Shown one piece after another: positions 1 through 5,334 of a stretch of DNA of 6,953 nucleotides (position 1 is the first letter of the stretch; each line of letters opens with the position of its first letter). The stretch spans positions 1 through 6,953 of the forward strand of contig JAGXNU010000103.1 of the NCBI GenBank assembly GCA_019894815.1, in the 5' to 3' direction. This DNA is from Promethearchaeota archaeon (GTDB lineage: Archaea; Asgardarchaeota; Lokiarchaeia; Sigyniarchaeales; SOKP01). The translations under genes and the position numbers were made by a program. The notes under the pieces were generated by a model. It saw only the letters and a list, made by a program, of their open reading frames with translations, was not told where the DNA came from and searched no databases.

Positions 1-154
1 TTCTTTTTGATTCTAACTCATCAAAAATTTGTTTATAAATAAGAAAATAGTTTTTTCCTTCTAAGAGATAATTTATTTCACTAAGAAAATCAATTTTAAA
101 TTGAATTGGAAGAAAAAGGAAATTTGCATCAATAATTACTATATTACAGCGCAT
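1..154 (-). CDS. FCF1/UTP24-like PIN-domain protein, N-terminal part only
   Basis: The reading frame opens with ATG at 154-152 and runs off the left edge after 51 complete residues, so the gene is partial. The protein begins MRCNIVIIDANFLFLPIQFK. A hydrophobic strand is followed by the first PIN-domain acidic residue (D9 in IIDANF), then a PIQFKIDFLSEI segment. This opening is characteristic of the archaeal FCF1/VapC9-like PIN proteins, which are single-domain metal-dependent nucleases related to the eukaryotic small-subunit rRNA-processing factor. The remaining acidic active-site residues would lie outside the window. An RNA-processing role is inferred from the family and cannot be shown here. 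The start sits about 35-45 bases after a TATA-like box, so the gene probably has its own promoter and is not co-transcribed with the dehydrogenase that ends just upstream of it. I am confident of the family and less so of the exact function. Confidence 0.72.
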   Translation of the reverse strand, partial: MRCNIVIIDANFLFLPIQFKIDFLSEINYLLEGKNYFLIYKQIFDELESKR

Positions 155-189
155 TTTTAATTAATAATACTTTATTGTTTTTAATTACT

Positions 190-200
190 CTCTATATAAC
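190..200 (-). promoter_or_regulatory. TATA-like box for the PIN-domain gene
   Basis: Read on the minus strand, this stretch gives GTTATATAGAG. It lies about 40 bases before the PIN start codon and within 60 bases of the end of the alcohol dehydrogenase gene. An archaeal TATA box here would put transcription start near position 170, giving a leader of about 15 bases. This is a match by eye only, and AT-rich background makes chance TATA-like strings common. Confidence 0.35.
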
Positions 201-214
201 TACTCATAATCTAA

Positions 215-1402
215 TCATAAACGATTTTCTAAAATTTCTATCATATCTTTTTTATCAAGATTCACGGGATTATTCTTTAATCCTGTATTTTCAACAATAT
301 TTTTGATATCATCATAACTAATCCCGTATTTACTTAATTTATTTAAATCCAAAACATAAGTCCAATTTTCAAGAGTTTTAATGAGAATGGAGAGATTTTC
401 AGATAATTTTTTTTCCGTGTTCAATGGCTCATTGGAAAGTAGAGCTCCAATATCAGCGTATTTTTTCAAGCTTATCTTACCTTCTGAACCAATTTTTTTC
501 AGTATCTTTATGTTCATTTTAGTAGCTTCAGCAAGGATAGTTCCACAGACAACGCCATGAGGAATGATGAAATTAGCTCCAATTGGTGATGCTAATCCGT
601 GTACAATTCCTAAACCAGCATTTGCAAGAGTCATCCCTGATAGGAGGGATCCATAAGCCATAGAACTTCTAATATTGATATCTGAAGATTTGTGAGAACA
701 TGCAGGAATTAGCGCATCTTTCATATATTTCATGCCACTATATGCTAAAGCATCTGTTATTGGATTTGCTTTAGAGGATACATAAGATTCGAGTAATTGG
801 GTGAATGCATCCATTCCACATGCTGCAGTAACAGATGGAGGGCATGATTTCATTAGTTCTGGATCGATAATAGCCACATCAGGAATTAAATTGTCGTGTC
901 GAAGTGATTTCTTAAACCCTCCTTGTCCAATTTCACTTATCACAGCGTTTTTTGTTGCCTCACTTCCAGTACCTGATGTTGTTGGAATTGCAATATATGG
1001 TATTTTCTGTCCATCATGGATCTTCGTTCCTACACCCTCAAGGTAATTTTTAATTGAGTCTACCTTAGGGATCATTGCTGAAATCGCCTTACCGGCATCT
1101 GTGACACTTCCTCCCCCAATTCCTACTACTAAATCTATACTTTTATTACGATACTTTTTCGCAGCCTCATCCACCATGCTAGGTGATGGCTCCCCTTTTA
1201 CTTCTATTACATGATAATTAATCATCTTATCTCCGAGATTCATCTGAATTTCATCTAATTTACCAGATTTCTTGAGAGAGCTGGCACCTACAACAATAAG
1301 AACAGATTTTCCATATTGCGAGATAAGAGAATAAAGATTTACTAATTTACCAGGTCCAAAAATAATATGGGATATTCGGGTAAAATTGAAAGAAGGGATC
1401 AT
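215..1402 (-). CDS. Iron-type (group III) alcohol dehydrogenase
   Basis: This is an NAD(P)-dependent alcohol dehydrogenase/aldehyde reductase of the iron-containing family, expected in the cytoplasm. Residues below are numbered on the longest frame, which starts at 1447. The dinucleotide-binding region holds GGGSVTDAGK (111-120), and TTSGTGSEAT (156-165) follows. The C-terminal all-helical metal domain has GMDAFTQLLESY (211-222) and two histidines spaced 14 apart (H283, H297), the usual spacing of the last two ligands. The expected ligands are Asp, His, His, His. Here they read D213, Q217, H283, H297, so the second is glutamine. Length is normal for the family. I prefer the start at ATG 1402 (residue M16) because family members begin close to the FNFTRISHIIFGPG segment and because the nearest TATA box would start transcription downstream of the 1447 ATG. 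The 15 extra residues at 1403-1447 look unlike a domain. The cupin gene is divergent. The substrate cannot be told from sequence; maleylacetate reductase-like or hydroxyacid-oxoacid transhydrogenase-like activity is possible. Confidence 0.85.
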   Translation of the reverse strand: MIPSFNFTRISHIIFGPGKLVNLYSLISQYGKSVLIVVGASSLKKSGKLDEIQMNLGDKMINYHVIEVKGEPSPSMVDEAAKKYRNKSIDLVVGIGGGSVTDAGKAISAMIPKVDSIKNYLEGVGTKIHDGQKIPYIAIPTTSGTGSEATKNAVISEIGQGGFKKSLRHDNLIPDVAIIDPELMKSCPPSVTAACGMDAFTQLLESYVSSKANPITDALAYSGMKYMKDALIPACSHKSSDINIRSSMAYGSLLSGMTLANAGLGIVHGLASPIGANFIIPHGVVCGTILAEATKMNIKILKKIGSEGKISLKKYADIGALLSNEPLNTEKKLSENLSILIKTLENWTYVLDLNKLSKYGISYDDIKNIVENTGLKNNPVNLDKKDMIEILENRL

Positions 1403-1454
1403 GTTTTTATCACTTTTATTATATGTCTCTATTAGGTATCTAAACATTTTTTAC

Positions 1455-1465
1455 ATATTATAACT
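1455..1465. promoter_or_regulatory. Possible shared TATA region between divergent alcohol dehydrogenase and cupin genes
   Basis: The near-symmetric string ATATTATAACT can be read as a TATA box on both strands. Rightward it would start transcription around 1485, just before the cupin GTG at 1493. Leftward it would start transcription around 1434, upstream of ATG 1402 but downstream of ATG 1447. One element, or two overlapping ones, could therefore serve both genes. This is inference from spacing only. Confidence 0.35.
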
Positions 1466-1492
1466 TAATTATGAATTATGCAATTAGAGTAG

Positions 1493-1843
1493 GTGTCAGA
1501 AATTAAACAAATAAATGAGAATGATTTTGAGTACAGGAAGGGAGATTCAGGAGTTAAATACCTAATGAGAGGCCCTAGTATCGATTGGGGAATTATTCTA
1601 TTAAATCCGGGTGAAGCAATGGCAGATGTGGATCATGGTCACCATGAAGTTGATGAAACATTTTATTTTGTTGAAGGCAATGGTTTAATGATAGTAAATG
1701 GAAAAAAACATGATGCTCCTCAAGGGAGTGTCTTTTTAATAGAACCAAATGAAATACACAATATTAAAAATAATTCAGAGGATCAATTAAAAGTATTATT
1801 TATCAAAGGAGAGTATAAACCAGAAGATAAATATGAATGCTAA
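1493..1843 (+). CDS. Small single-domain cupin protein
   Basis: A 116-residue protein made of one cupin beta-barrel. Cupin motif 1 is visible as H48-x-H50-x4-E55-x6-G62, an almost exact match to the consensus. Motif 2 is present as PNEIHN (85-90), with H89 in the conserved position and Glu in place of the usual Gly. H48, H50, E55 and H89 form a plausible metal site. The N-terminal stretch FEYRKGDSGVKYLMRGPSID resembles a group of small cupins annotated only by fold. The start is GTG, directly preceded in frame by a TAG stop at 1490-1492, so no longer frame is possible; the next ATG (residue 25) would remove part of the conserved N-terminus. No strong Shine-Dalgarno sequence is seen, in keeping with a very short leader. 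The specific activity (sugar isomerase, dioxygenase or small-molecule binder) cannot be assigned. Its only close partner is the divergent alcohol dehydrogenase. Confidence 0.82.
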   Translation: MSEIKQINENDFEYRKGDSGVKYLMRGPSIDWGIILLNPGEAMADVDHGHHEVDETFYFVEGNGLMIVNGKKHDAPQGSVFLIEPNEIHNIKNNSEDQLKVLFIKGEYKPEDKYEC

Positions 1844-1917
1844 TTAATTTGAAACCTCAGTTAGCCGGAAAGATGATATTACCAAAACTACTTGGTTATT
1901 TAAAACAATCAAGATTG

Positions 1918-1927
1918 TATATAAAAG
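1918..1927 (+). promoter_or_regulatory. Strong TATA box in the spt5 upstream region
   Basis: TATATAAAAG is the best match to an archaeal TATA box in the window. It would start transcription near 1948-1953, giving the spt5 message a leader of about 85 bases. That leader would contain a T7 tract at 1967-1973. A second, weaker AT-rich element around 1988-2000 could give a short leader instead. The gene served is inferred from position. Confidence 0.45.
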
Positions 1928-2024
1928 CAAAATTTTATAATTTAGAAATAACTTAGAAAGTTAAGCTTTTTTTCTATTAAATTAAATCAATAATATTAAG
2001 AAATTGTAAATTCAAATAAGAAAA

Positions 2025-2030
2025 GTGAGG
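2025..2030 (+). promoter_or_regulatory. Shine-Dalgarno-like site for spt5
   Basis: GTGAGG lies four bases before the spt5 ATG at 2035 and contains the GAGG core complementary to the 3' end of archaeal 16S rRNA. It supports this start and suggests the spt5 message has a true 5' leader, unlike the gene at 2938. Confidence 0.5.
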
Positions 2031-2034
2031 AAGA

Positions 2035-2769
2035 ATGGGAGAGAAAGAAGATAAGGGCCATGATGATTATTTACAACCAATTGAAGTAGATAATAAGGAT
2101 GAGTTAACAACATTATTTGCTGTTAGAACGACAATCAATCAGGAGAGTAACATACTGAAACAGATTTTCTATCGGTTTAGAATTCTTGAAGTTATTCCCG
2201 ATATTAGAGCTATACTTGTTTCTCCTCTGCTTCCGGGCTATATATTCTTCGAGGCTCCTCAGAAACGTGATGTACAAATTGGCGTACAAGGAATTCCTCA
2301 CATTAAAGGCAGAATTGTTCAAAACATTAGTTTAGCAGAATTAAAACATGTACTTCTTCCAAGAAGTGTCACTGAATATTTAGAGGAGGGGGATACTGTA
2401 GAAATAATCAGTGGTGTTTTTGAAAGCTCTAGGGCTTTAGTAATGAGGATGCCTCACGACACGTCCAGTAGCGAGGAAGTGGTGGTAAGGTTATTACAAG
2501 AAGAAACTCCAATAACCATCAAAATACATGGTGACTATTTAAAATTAGTTGAAAAGAAGACACCTAAAAAGGAACCTATTCCCGAGGTTCAAGTCACGGC
2601 CGGAGATCTCATAACTGATTTGGAAAAAGCTATTTCTTTTGATGAAGATGAAGAGGATTATTATGATGATTCCACTGAACGTGAAGTTGATGACAAAATG
2701 CCAGTAACTTATGAAGATGATGATGAATTTGAAGACGATGACGAATGGGCTAAGTTTGATGGGTTTTAA
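2035..2769 (+). CDS. spt5: Transcription elongation factor Spt5 (NusG family) with acidic C-terminal tail
   Basis: Spt5 binds the RNA polymerase clamp across the DNA cleft, usually with Spt4, and increases processivity. Residues 25-105 form the NGN domain: FAVRTTINQESNILKQ opens it, and SPLLPGYIFFEA (63-74) is the core strand typical of NusG/Spt5, followed by GVQGIPHIKGRIV and an ELKHVL helix. Residues 116-172 are the KOW domain, seen in LEEGDTVEIISGVFESSRA and the closing PITIKIHGDYLKLVEK. The usual archaeal protein stops about here, near 150-170 residues. This one continues to residue 244 with a low-complexity tail in which 23 of the last 42 residues (203-244) are Asp or Glu. It ends DDEWAKFDGF, a patch of aromatic residues after the acids. 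The tail is in frame, follows a normal domain boundary and ends in TAA, so it does not look like a frameshift. The ribosomal-protein and secE neighbours often found next to archaeal spt5 are absent from the window. Confidence 0.88.
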   Translation: MGEKEDKGHDDYLQPIEVDNKDELTTLFAVRTTINQESNILKQIFYRFRILEVIPDIRAILVSPLLPGYIFFEAPQKRDVQIGVQGIPHIKGRIVQNISLAELKHVLLPRSVTEYLEEGDTVEIISGVFESSRALVMRMPHDTSSSEEVVVRLLQEETPITIKIHGDYLKLVEKKTPKKEPIPEVQVTAGDLITDLEKAISFDEDEEDYYDDSTEREVDDKMPVTYEDDDEFEDDDEWAKFDGF

Positions 2770-2902
2770 CCAAATCTATTAATGATATCCTCCTTTTAAA
2801 CATTATTTTATTGATTTTGTCAATTTGGAATTTCTAAAAAATTCAATTAATTAGAGGTATTTACGTTAAAAGAGGATTTTTATAATTGTGGTTTTATTAG
2901 AA

Positions 2903-2912
2903 TTTTATAAAA
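2903..2912 (+). promoter_or_regulatory. TATA box of a leaderless gene
   Basis: TTTTATAAAA is centred about 30 bases before the ATG at 2938. That spacing puts the transcription start at or within a few bases of the start codon. No Shine-Dalgarno-like sequence precedes the ATG, as expected for a leaderless archaeal message. Confidence 0.5.
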
Positions 2913-2937
2913 CAAGTATTTTCTTTAAATTTTAATC

Positions 2938-3684
2938 ATGATCAAAAATATCTTTATAATGAAATCTACTGGAGAATTGATTTTCTACAAGACATATGAA
3001 GATATTTTTGACATTAAGTTGACTAGTAGCTTTCTAAGTGCCATATTCTCTTTTGTAAAGGCAACTTTGAAAACTAAAGAACTCTCAGAAATCGAGGTTG
3101 GACCTTTCCGGTTTATTTTTGAAATTGAAAAAGCTAATTCCAGCGAATTAATGTTTGCATTATTTAGTGATAGAGTTGATAATTTAGTAGAGTTGAGAAA
3201 CCAACTAAGAGAAATTAAAAGCCAATTTCTAAACAAATTTGATTTAAATCTTCTAACAGAAAATTTTAATGGAGATATCTCTATTTATCAAGATTTCAAA
3301 CATGATATTGATGAAATAATGGAAAGAAGCAAAAAATTGGTTTCAAAAGAGATACAAAAAGATCTTATAGAAATATTCGAAGAATTACATACATTTTCTT
3401 CTTTTGTAATATCATCTGCCTTATTGACTCAAACCGGACGTGTGATCATTTCTTACTTGAGTGCGAACGTGTTTTCTGAAATCATAAGACTTTTAGAAAG
3501 CAGATTCATAATAGGGAATTCCAAAATCCATGAATTGATTTCTCTCGAAGATTATGGCATACTTGCACTTGTTGGCATTGATAATTTCATCTCGGTCATT
3601 CAATTCAAAAAAAAAAGCCCATTTGAAACTGTAATGATAATTTCAAAAAAATTCTCAGCTCGATTGAGAAAAGTAATAACTTGA
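2938..3684 (+). CDS. Longin-like plus roadblock/LC7-like two-domain protein
   Basis: A 248-residue soluble protein with no signal peptide or membrane segment; no homologue was named from recall, and the call rests on predicted fold. Residues 1-101 read as a longin-like domain: strand NIFIMKS, turn at G12, strand ELIFYKTY, an amphipathic helix (29-45), three strands through EIEVGPFRFIFEIE and ELMFALFSDR, then a long helix (80-101). A linker helix follows (120-138). Residues 139-248 fit the roadblock/LC7 order: helix 140-158, strands ALLTQTG and RVIISYL, helix 177-190, strands around 196-224 including YGILALVGIDNFISVIQF, and a final helix 228-246. Both folds serve in eukaryotes as platforms that bind or regulate small GTPases (Ragulator, Mon1-Ccz1, adaptor complexes), and both are abundant in Asgard archaea. 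A GTPase-related role is therefore inferred, and no GTPase gene lies in the window. The gene stands alone, with a TATA box before it and a T10 run after it. Confidence 0.6.
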   Translation: MIKNIFIMKSTGELIFYKTYEDIFDIKLTSSFLSAIFSFVKATLKTKELSEIEVGPFRFIFEIEKANSSELMFALFSDRVDNLVELRNQLREIKSQFLNKFDLNLLTENFNGDISIYQDFKHDIDEIMERSKKLVSKEIQKDLIEIFEELHTFSSFVISSALLTQTGRVIISYLSANVFSEIIRLLESRFIIGNSKIHELISLEDYGILALVGIDNFISVIQFKKKSPFETVMIISKKFSARLRKVIT

Positions 3685-3707
3685 AATGGTACTGAATCAA
3701 GAGAAAG

Positions 3708-3717
3708 TTTTTTTTTT
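3708..3717 (+). terminator. T-run terminator after the longin-roadblock gene
   Basis: Ten consecutive T residues begin 24 bases after the TGA stop at 3682-3684, with no evident hairpin before them. A T-rich tract on the coding strand is the usual intrinsic termination signal in archaea. It separates this gene from the acyl-CoA dehydrogenase pair. Confidence 0.6.
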
Positions 3718-3791
3718 AAAACATAAGTTATGATAAAATTAAAAAGAAAATTCATACTCTTTTTAATACTAATAATACTATTTCTCTTATC

Positions 3792-3800
3792 TTTTATATG
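3792..3800 (+). promoter_or_regulatory. TATA box of the first acyl-CoA dehydrogenase gene
   Basis: TTTTATATG is centred about 29 bases before the ATG at 3826, so transcription would begin at or just before the start codon. The spacing is close to that of the second paralog, which has TTATATATC centred about 33 bases before its ATG. This suggests both copies kept an equivalent promoter. Confidence 0.45.
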
Positions 3801-3825
3801 ATTAAAACAATTTTGAGTGATAAAT

Positions 3826-5130
3826 ATGGAAGAAGAAAAAAAAACCAGATACATGACTCAAGCTATTAATGACGAGATTCTTGGAAAATTAAGTCTCAAG
3901 AACCGATATTCGTTCTTGAACACGAATTTAATGACTGTATTAAATCCTAAGGAATTTAATTTTTTAAAATCGGTTCAGAAATATTGCATGAGATTTGAAA
4001 AAAAAAATAATGTAACTCACGGTCCAGATGAAGATGTTTATGATTGGATCCCAGCATTTGGGGCAGAGGGTTTCTTAACAAGGGCTCATCCCTTTGAAAT
4101 GATTGATATTAATTACCCTGAACATGGTGCAACCATCGAATTCATGAGAAATTTAGCGGTAAATTTTTTTGATCCCCAATTTTCTTTAGCAAGTGGTGCC
4201 ACTGTATTAGCAGTTAACCCACTTCATGAGCACCATGAAAATGTCCCTATTAGGTTAGAAGTCTTGAAAAAATTTGTCACTGGAGAGACTCCCGGAGCCA
4301 TCCTCATCACCGAACCAGAACGTGGATCTGATGCGGTTCACATGTTAACTACTTGTGATGAACAATCTGATGGAAGTTATATCCTCAATGGGGAGAAAAT
4401 TTTTAATACAAACGCTCCTAAAGCTAGATATGTCGTAGCTTATGCCACAGCAGAACAGAACAATGGAAATACCATGGCTCAATTTCTAATTGATACTAAA
4501 TGGGAAGGATGGAATTGTGAAAGAGTCTTCATACCCTATATACCGAAAGTTTTCTTAGGTAAAGAGAGATTTGATAATCTTAGAGTTCCAAAAGAATATG
4601 TTCTTGGGGCAGTGGGTAAAGGTCGTGAGCACCTGTTTGAAGGATTAGTACCAGAAAGAATAGGAATAGCAATTGATTGCATATCCTCAAGTTGGAACGC
4701 AGTTTCACATGCCTCGATATATGTTAATAACAGAAAACAATTCGATCAAATGGTTTTGAAATTCCAAGGTGTAGGATTTCTTTTAACGGATCTTTGGGCT
4801 AGATTAACGAATGTCACGCTTGGATTACTAATGTTTTGCAAGAGTTATGATGAGAAAGTTGAAAAATTTGGAGGATCACTTCCTCATAACATTTCTCAAG
4901 CAATGGTGGCTTCGGCAAGTCAATTCAAGTATCATGCTGCTAAACTTGCAGCTGAAATTGGCTACGAATGTGCTAACTTGATGGGAGGAGCAGGGCTGTG
5001 TGATAATACATTGATGCAAGATATATTAAATATGTCCAGAATAGCCGAAATCGTTGGGGGCAGTAGACAGATACAAACTTATATCTTATCAATGGCCTTG
5101 AGACAACTTTACAAAATGGCTGGAATTTAA
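3826..5130 (+). CDS. Acyl-CoA dehydrogenase family protein, paralog 1
   Basis: An FAD-dependent acyl-CoA dehydrogenase-type enzyme of 434 residues, expected to form an alpha-beta double bond in an acyl-CoA and pass electrons to ETF. Family motifs run in order: LITEPERGSDAVH (160-172, FAD/substrate loop), NGEKIFNTNAPKARYV (188-203), GKGREHLFEGLVPERIGIA (264-282), NNRKQFDQMVLKFQGVG (301-317), NLMGGAGL (384-391) and GGSRQIQ (411-417). The last motif is normally (Y)EGTSQIQ, with the catalytic Glu first; here that position is G411. E277 in LVPER sits where isovaleryl-CoA and long-chain enzymes carry their base. The N-terminal helical region is longer than in the usual 380-400-residue family members. 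I chose ATG 3826 over GTG 3817 because the paralog starts at the same point (MEEKKTK against MEEEKKTR). The GTG belongs to a GTGAT string that could act as a Shine-Dalgarno site if it is transcribed. Substrate and electron acceptor are unknown; no ETF, thiolase or hydratase gene is present. Confidence 0.85.
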   Translation: MEEEKKTRYMTQAINDEILGKLSLKNRYSFLNTNLMTVLNPKEFNFLKSVQKYCMRFEKKNNVTHGPDEDVYDWIPAFGAEGFLTRAHPFEMIDINYPEHGATIEFMRNLAVNFFDPQFSLASGATVLAVNPLHEHHENVPIRLEVLKKFVTGETPGAILITEPERGSDAVHMLTTCDEQSDGSYILNGEKIFNTNAPKARYVVAYATAEQNNGNTMAQFLIDTKWEGWNCERVFIPYIPKVFLGKERFDNLRVPKEYVLGAVGKGREHLFEGLVPERIGIAIDCISSSWNAVSHASIYVNNRKQFDQMVLKFQGVGFLLTDLWARLTNVTLGLLMFCKSYDEKVEKFGGSLPHNISQAMVASASQFKYHAAKLAAEIGYECANLMGGAGLCDNTLMQDILNMSRIAEIVGGSRQIQTYILSMALRQLYKMAGI

Positions 5131-5145
5131 GTTTAGAACAAATAA

Positions 5146-5166
5146 TTTTTTCTTTTTTTTATTTTT
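5146..5166 (+). terminator. T-run terminator after acyl-CoA dehydrogenase paralog 1
   Basis: A tract of 19 T residues broken by one C and one A begins 15 bases after the stop codon, with no obvious stem-loop before it. The position matches the T-run behind paralog 2. The rest of the 204-base gap before paralog 2 holds no gene that I can support. Confidence 0.6.
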
Positions 5167-5297
5167 ACCAAGTTATAAAAAAAGGGGTTAGTTATCTTAA
5201 TTGATATTTAATCCTTATTTTCTTGAATACGCCTCTCAAAATCGTGAACTAAAGCATGACAAAATTAAAATATCAAATCTTATTTTTGTAAGTATAA

Positions 5298-5306
5298 TTA
5301 TATATC
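5298..5306 (+). promoter_or_regulatory. TATA box of the second acyl-CoA dehydrogenase gene
   Basis: TTATATATC is centred about 33 bases before the ATG at 5335, implying a leader of only a few bases. No Shine-Dalgarno-like sequence is visible before the ATG. With the preceding T-run, this indicates transcription independent of paralog 1. Confidence 0.45.
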
Positions 5307-5334
5307 TTGAAAACTACAAAATGGTACAATAATA

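Noticed and set aside
801..1046. An 81-codon plus-strand frame opposite the alcohol dehydrogenase.
   Set aside because: It lies wholly antisense to the well-supported NAD-binding and central region of the dehydrogenase and has no motif of its own.
1873..1956. A 27-codon plus-strand frame starting ATG after GGAAAG, in the cupin-spt5 gap.
   Set aside because: It overlaps the strong TATA box at 1918-1927, has AT-driven composition (many Leu, Lys, Tyr, Ile) and shows no recognisable motif. A chance frame is more likely.
2113..2322. A 69-codon minus-strand frame opposite the Spt5 NGN domain.
   Set aside because: It is the antisense shadow of a conserved domain, with no recognisable protein features.
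2985..3236. An 83-codon minus-strand frame opposite the longin-like domain, with a further one at 3600-3854.
   Set aside because: Both are antisense to the plus-strand gene or run through its terminator and the next promoter, and their composition follows the AT-rich background.
3764..3780. A short AATACTA/AATAATACTA direct repeat before paralog 1.
   Set aside because: It is too short and low in complexity to separate from AT-rich background, and has no counterpart before paralog 2.
3817..3825. GTG at 3817 as the start of acyl-CoA dehydrogenase paralog 1, adding three residues.
   Set aside because: The paralog begins at the position matching ATG 3826, and the GTG lies in a GTGAT string that fits a Shine-Dalgarno site or falls at the edge of the transcript.
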